From contig JAUVUO010000017.1 in assembly GCA_030601015.1 (NCBI GenBank), positions 1 to 12,383 on the forward strand: a stretch of DNA of 12,383 nucleotides, given 5' to 3'. Positions 12,130 to 12,383 of the stretch are shown here, one piece after another. Below the pieces are notes generated by a model. It was not told where the DNA came from and ran no database searches. It saw only the letters and a program-made list of their open reading frames with translations. The position numbers and the translations under genes are program-made. The DNA is from Candidatus Omnitrophota bacterium. Its GTDB lineage: Bacteria; Omnitrophota; Gorgyraeia; Duberdicusellales; 4484-171. The first letter of the stretch is position 1. Every line of letters starts with the position of its first letter.

Positions 12130-12383
12130 ATGTATGAACAATTTTATAATTTAAATGAAATTCCCTTTAGCGTAACACCTGATACCAAGTTTTTCTTTTC
12201 CGGTGAGAAACATCAGGAAGCTTTAAGCAGTCTGATTTATGCTATACAGAACAGAAAAGGGTTTGCCGTTATTACAGGAGAAATTGGTTCGGGAAAAACC
12301 ACAGTTTGGCATGCTCTTTTAAATAATTTAAGCAAAAGCACGAAAGTAGCACTGATTACTAATACCCATCTTACACCAAAACA
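12130..12383 (+). CDS. ExeA-like AAA ATPase (XrtA-system ATPase-like), N-terminal part
   Basis: The start of a P-loop ATPase cut by the window edge; 84 codons are visible. It opens 'MYEQFYNLNEIPFSVTPD', followed by 'FFFSGEKHQEAL' and Walker A 'GEIGSGKTT' (50-58). This arrangement is the hallmark of ExeA/GspA-type ATPases and of the ATPase found beside Wzz in exosortase-linked exopolysaccharide clusters. The ATG follows a weak AAAGAG (12117-12122). It is 76 bp after the chain-length gene with no terminator between, so it is probably in the same operon. Complete ExeA proteins carry a peptidoglycan-binding part while the XrtA-linked ATPase is shorter; the missing C-terminus prevents a firm choice, but the neighbours favour the latter. 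Confidence 0.85.
   Translation, partial: MYEQFYNLNEIPFSVTPDTKFFFSGEKHQEALSSLIYAIQNRKGFAVITGEIGSGKTTVWHALLNNLSKSTKVALITNTHLTPK

Overview
The window is AT-rich, every recognisable gene lies on the + strand, and the non-coding stretches hold several decayed repeats. The genes point to a Gram-negative (diderm) bacterium: an outer-membrane porin ending in Phe, a twin-arginine translocase, a polysaccharide export protein and a Wzz-type chain-length protein. The gene style and the CCTGCCTGCC-type intergenic palindromes would suit an uncultured phylum such as Omnitrophota, or a low-GC deltaproteobacterium-like lineage. That placement is inference, because no rRNA or other marker gene is present.

Layout. 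Positions 1-806 hold the C-terminal part of a putative porin, closed by a strong intrinsic terminator. After a repeat-bearing gap come tatA and tatC (1447-2372), a minimal Tat translocase. A signalling block follows: a single-domain receiver (2457-2843), a receiver-AraC regulator (3000-3725), a second single-domain receiver (4093-4479), a soluble GAF-histidine kinase (4802-6052), an NtrC-type sigma-54 activator (6229-7620) and rpoN itself (7668-9137). An inverted-repeat element of about 130 bp, MITE-like in form, separates the kinase from the activator.

The 554-bp gap after rpoN is the most interesting part. It contains a correctly spaced -24/-12 sigma-54 promoter (9392-9407), a dyad about 110 bp upstream of the predicted start, and a leader of about 270 nt with two strong hairpins and a 13-codon ORF. 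Downstream lie a 65-residue MerR-like DNA-binding protein (9692-9889), a Wza-like export protein (9906-10646), a Wzz-like chain-length protein with an extra C-terminal membrane helix (10662-12053) and the start of an ExeA-like ATPase (12130 to the window end). The last three match the export part of exopolysaccharide clusters linked to exosortase (XrtA/PEP-CTERM type).

Reading as a system: the kinase and receivers form a local phosphorelay; the NtrC-type activator and sigma-54 are encoded together; and the first sigma-54 promoter visible downstream drives an exopolysaccharide export operon. The promoter match and gene order are seen directly. The regulatory link is inference. Several apparent longer starts (kinase, rpoN, export protein, chain-length protein) are rejected in favour of internal starts with better ribosome binding sites or better agreement with the family.
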